A stretch of 8,201 nt of DNA from a candidate division NPL-UPA2 bacterium (GTDB taxonomy: Bacteria > Bacillota > UBA994): the NCBI GenBank assembly GCA_018725205.1, contig QLUB01000084.1, positions 1-8,201 of the forward strand. The letters are read 5' to 3'. Below are positions 6,764 through 8,201 of the stretch, one piece after another; the stretch's first letter is position 1; every line of letters begins with the position of its first letter. The translations under genes were made by a program, and so were the position numbers. Below the pieces are notes generated by a model, which worked only from the letters and a program-made list of their open reading frames with translations, had not been told where the DNA came from and did no database searches.

Positions 6764-7487
6764 CTCTGTCCATATTTACCCACGCGTCGAGTTTGTAGTC
6801 GCTGGGATCGCGCACATTAACAAGGTGGTCGTCGTACTTATCCACAAAAAGGTGCCCCTGCTCATCCAAGGAACAGTAGAAGACCTCGCTGACGAACTCC
6901 ACGCCGTAAGCTTTCAGCATCGTGCGCAGCCACACTTCATCCTTGTTTAAGTCCCGTAGGTTCTTAGACACAATTTCCCCATCCACAATAAGTTCAGTCT
7001 CGATGCCGTTGTCCTCTGTGGGAGGCTCTTTGTGCGGTCTCTTCAGCACGCTCAGTTCCCCTGTAGTCTCAAGTATGGCATATTCCACGTCGCTAAAACT
7101 AAAGGCATTTTTAGCGCGCAACTGCGCACGCAAATCGTCCACTGTGTAGCGTACTTTGCCGAGGTTCTCTTCAAGAATCTTGCCCCTGTGCACGAGAATC
7201 GTCGGTTCACCGTCTAGGATCTTACGCACCTTGCGGCTGTACAGGGCAAGACTGGCTGAGAGAATCGTTAGCCCCGTCCAGAAAACAAGCACCACCCAAG
7301 CCTCCCAGCCTACCGTCAGATCACCTGCCGCGCTGGCCGCAATGGAACCGAGGGTGATGCCGGAGATAAAGTCAAAGAAGGTCATCTGGCTCAGCTGCTG
7401 TTTGCCTATCAGCCGAACCATGCCGAACAAAAAGACAAAGGCAGCGAAAGTGCGCGCTAATACCACAAGTAGTGTTATGTGCGCCAC
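6750..7487 (-). CDS. DUF421 (YetF-like) membrane protein
   Basis: Integral membrane protein of the DUF421 family, 245 residues as called. Three likely N-terminal membrane segments are at about 4-24, 38-55 and 60-82, with the family motif VRLIGKQQLSQMTFFDF at 24-40. A cytoplasmic part follows: DGEPTILVHRGKI (92-104) and the hallmark DLRAQLRAKNAFSFSDVEYA (118-137). A C-terminal region with IVDGEIVSKNL (167-177) and VDKYDD (215-220) follows, as in YetF-type members. The biochemical function of the family is not established. Spore formers often encode it beside DUF1657 and spoVA genes. It lies 30 nt downstream of the DUF1657 gene, presumably in the same transcript. The start is uncertain: GTG 7487 follows an in-frame stop region, but the ribosome binding site GGGAGGTG covers that GTG and is better placed for an ATA codon at 7478. 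The gene's stop lies inside the shared hairpin. Confidence 0.88.
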   Translation of the reverse strand: MAHITLLVVLARTFAAFVFLFGMVRLIGKQQLSQMTFFDFISGITLGSIAASAAGDLTVGWEAWVVLVFWTGLTILSASLALYSRKVRKILDGEPTILVHRGKILEENLGKVRYTVDDLRAQLRAKNAFSFSDVEYAILETTGELSVLKRPHKEPPTEDNGIETELIVDGEIVSKNLRDLNKDEVWLRTMLKAYGVEFVSEVFYCSLDEQGHLFVDKYDDHLVNVRDPSDYKLDAWVNMDREDRR

Positions 7488-7492
7488 CTCCC
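7485..7492 (-). promoter_or_regulatory. Ribosome binding site that questions the DUF421 start
   Basis: GGGAGGTG on the minus strand includes the GTG called as the start, leaving it no spacing. Six nt further on is an in-frame ATA (7478-7476). Starting there would give a product beginning MTLLVVLARTF, which fits the compact N-terminus of the family. Confidence 0.5.
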
Positions 7493-7517
7493 TGCCCGCT
7501 TGTCTGTCTTTGGTCTA

Positions 7518-7808
7518 CTAGTAGGACGTAGGGCCTTTATCGCGCTTGGGTTTTTGCCCGCCCGTGCCCGGTGTGCCGCTCTGCATGCCGTAAGTGCCCT
7601 GAATCTCCTGACTGTACTGGGGCTCTTGCTGCATAATATAGTCCATTCTTCCCTTAAGTTGCTGTGCGGATTGGTCCATGGTCTGGCTTAATTGCTGAAA
7701 CATCTGCTTGGCCTGCTGGTCTTGTGTCTGCAAGGAGAAGCTCTTCAGATTTGCTGCCGCGCTTTCGATGTTTGCTAGGCACTGTGCTACTTGACCTGCG
7801 ATTGTCAC
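7518..7808 (-). CDS. DUF1657 domain protein, small, spore-associated family
   Basis: A 96-residue protein. Residues 1-66 match DUF1657: MTIAGQVAQCLANIESAAANL at the start, SLQTQDQQAKQMFQQL at 25-40, and QEPQYSQ at 61-67, the usual end of the domain. It is helical and rich in glutamine. The tail at 68-96 (Gly, Pro, Gln and Lys rich) is beyond the usual 65-70 residues and looks disordered. The start is GTG 7808: GGAGG (7816-7820) is 7 nt upstream and the domain begins exactly there. A longer in-frame reading from 7910 has no such support. DUF1657 genes are often found with DUF421 and spoVA genes in spore formers and are probably made in the forespore. That is known of the family, not shown here; the molecular role is unknown. 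First gene of a two-gene operon. Confidence 0.85.
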   Translation of the reverse strand: MTIAGQVAQCLANIESAAANLKSFSLQTQDQQAKQMFQQLSQTMDQSAQQLKGRMDYIMQQEPQYSQEIQGTYGMQSGTPGTGGQKPKRDKGPTSY

Positions 7809-7815
7809 AAACCCA

Positions 7816-7820
7816 CCTCC
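7816..7820 (-). promoter_or_regulatory. Ribosome binding site that fixes the DUF1657 start
   Basis: GGAGG on the minus strand lies 7 nt before GTG 7808 and selects this start over the upstream ATG at 7910. Confidence 0.8.
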
Positions 7821-7881
7821 AAAAGTTTTAGGTCTCACGACCGAGTGTAGTGTGTGCTCAGAGACGGTCGCCAAATCGTGG

Positions 7882-7910
7882 GATATATTGGTTATTCGGG
7901 ACAGAGACAA
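7882..7910 (-). promoter_or_regulatory. Candidate promoter of the DUF1657-DUF421 operon
   Basis: On the minus strand TTGTCT (7910-7905) and TATATC (7887-7882) are spaced by exactly 17 bp, each matching four of six consensus bases of the housekeeping sigma factor. The leader would be about 65 nt. I looked for a forespore sigma-G type promoter, expected for this family, and found only a poor match (a CACACTA-like -10). Confidence 0.3.
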
Positions 7911-7914
7911 TCGC

Positions 7915-7932
7915 CATGGTATACATGGTATA
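7915..7932. repeat. Tandem 9-bp direct repeat over a promoter
   Basis: CATGGTATA occurs twice without a gap, at 7915-7923 and 7924-7932. The second copy forms most of the extended -10 element of the rightward promoter. Confidence 0.7.
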
Positions 7933-7934
7933 AT
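7926..7934 (+). promoter_or_regulatory. Extended -10 promoter of the rightward gene
   Basis: TGGTATAAT is a perfect extended -10 element (TGnTATAAT). The start of transcription would be near 7941, about 25 nt before the ATG at 7966. The only -35-like hexamer nearby (GAGACA, 7904-7909) has a 19-bp spacer, but extended -10 promoters can work without a good -35. Confidence 0.6.
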
Positions 7935-7965
7935 TGAACAAAATTACGGTAAGGGTTGGTGAAGT

Positions 7966-8201
7966 ATGAAAGGTAAAGACGCTCTTTTGGACGCACACGG
8001 CTTTTTGCCTGCGGATAAGACCCTAATTGAGGCCAAGTTGGCGTTTGAGCTCTACAACCTCGAATACCTCGCCTTGGTAAGTGCCATGGGCAAGCCCGTA
8101 GGCGTACTAAGTCGAAGGCGCATGGCGGAGTGCGCGCAGAATGGGATCTTGCTGACAACACCAGCCGCAGAGCTGGCCAACCGTGCGGTCCCCTCGGTTA
8201 G
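7966..8201 (+). CDS. Protein with an N-terminal CBS-like domain, 3' end cut by window edge
   Basis: The frame from ATG 7966 is open to the right edge, 78 codons. Upstream, GGTTGGTGAAGT leads into the ATG and offers a moderate ribosome binding site (GGTGA about 4 nt away), behind an extended -10 promoter. Residues about 10-52 resemble the first CBS motif: FLPADKTLIEAKLAFE, then an acidic/hydrophobic stretch, then GKPVGVLSRRRM at 42-53, where CBS modules typically read G-x-x-V-G-V-L-S-x-x-D. A linker follows. CBS domains sense adenosyl ligands and sit at the front of regulators, channels and enzymes. In Clostridia they often precede PAS and sigma-54 activator domains. What follows here is outside the window, so the full function cannot be stated. 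Divergent from the DUF1657 operon. Confidence 0.65.
   Translation, partial: MKGKDALLDAHGFLPADKTLIEAKLAFELYNLEYLALVSAMGKPVGVLSRRRMAECAQNGILLTTPAAELANRAVPSV

Noticed and set aside
7831..7870. Imperfect stem (CGACCG with CGGTCG) in the DUF1657 leader
   Set aside because: Only 6 bp with a 21-nt gap; too weak to call a riboswitch or attenuator.
7809..7910. 34-residue N-terminal extension of the DUF1657 protein
   Set aside because: The DUF1657 domain and its ribosome binding site both place the start at GTG 7808; the extension crosses the probable promoter leader.
7892..8161. Minus-strand reading frame of 89 codons
   Set aside because: It is antisense to the CBS-like gene and its promoter and resembles no family.

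Overview
The window looks like a piece of a Gram-positive (Bacillota/Firmicutes) chromosome, probably a Clostridia-like spore former. The evidence is strong GGAGG-type ribosome binding sites, GTG and TTG starts, a copper-amine-oxidase-like 'stalk' domain on a secreted protein, an L,D-transpeptidase carrying a LysM module, and a DUF1657/DUF421 gene pair of a kind common in endospore formers. The lineage is inferred from families; no species can be named.

Layout. (1) Positions 1-553, minus strand: the 5' part of an L,D-transpeptidase gene that runs off the left edge. It has a signal peptide, a YkuD catalytic domain with HGTN and SLGC(M)RM motifs, and a LysM-like module apparently inserted inside the catalytic domain. 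(2) 554-855: divergent control region with a minus-strand -10 inside an inverted repeat, a possible plus-strand promoter and a 12-bp palindrome. (3) 856-6738, plus strand: a complete peptide-type (Opp/Dpp, peptide/nickel class) ABC importer in the order binding protein, permease B, permease C, ATPase D, ATPase F. A strong hairpin terminator follows the binding-protein gene, and the other four genes are tightly packed. (4) 6741-6763: a hairpin shared by the convergent ends of the F gene and the next operon. (5) 6750-7808, minus strand: a two-gene operon of DUF1657 and a DUF421 (YetF-like) membrane protein. (6) 7809-7965: a second divergent control region with an extended -10 promoter inside a 9-bp tandem repeat. 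(7) 7966 to the right edge, plus strand: the start of a gene whose N-terminus resembles a CBS domain.

How the genes work together. The binding protein captures a peptide-like ligand outside the cell. The two permeases form the channel, and the D and F ATPases power import. The terminator after the binding-protein gene would allow that protein to be made in excess over the membrane complex. The DUF1657/DUF421 pair is probably linked to the spore or cell envelope, and its exact role is unknown. The transpeptidase probably cross-links or modifies peptidoglycan outside the membrane.

The window is mostly recognisable families. The least ordinary points are the internal LysM of the transpeptidase, the cysteine-free stalk/binding-protein fusion, a possible AUA start on the DUF421 gene, and the repeat-embedded promoter at 7915-7934.
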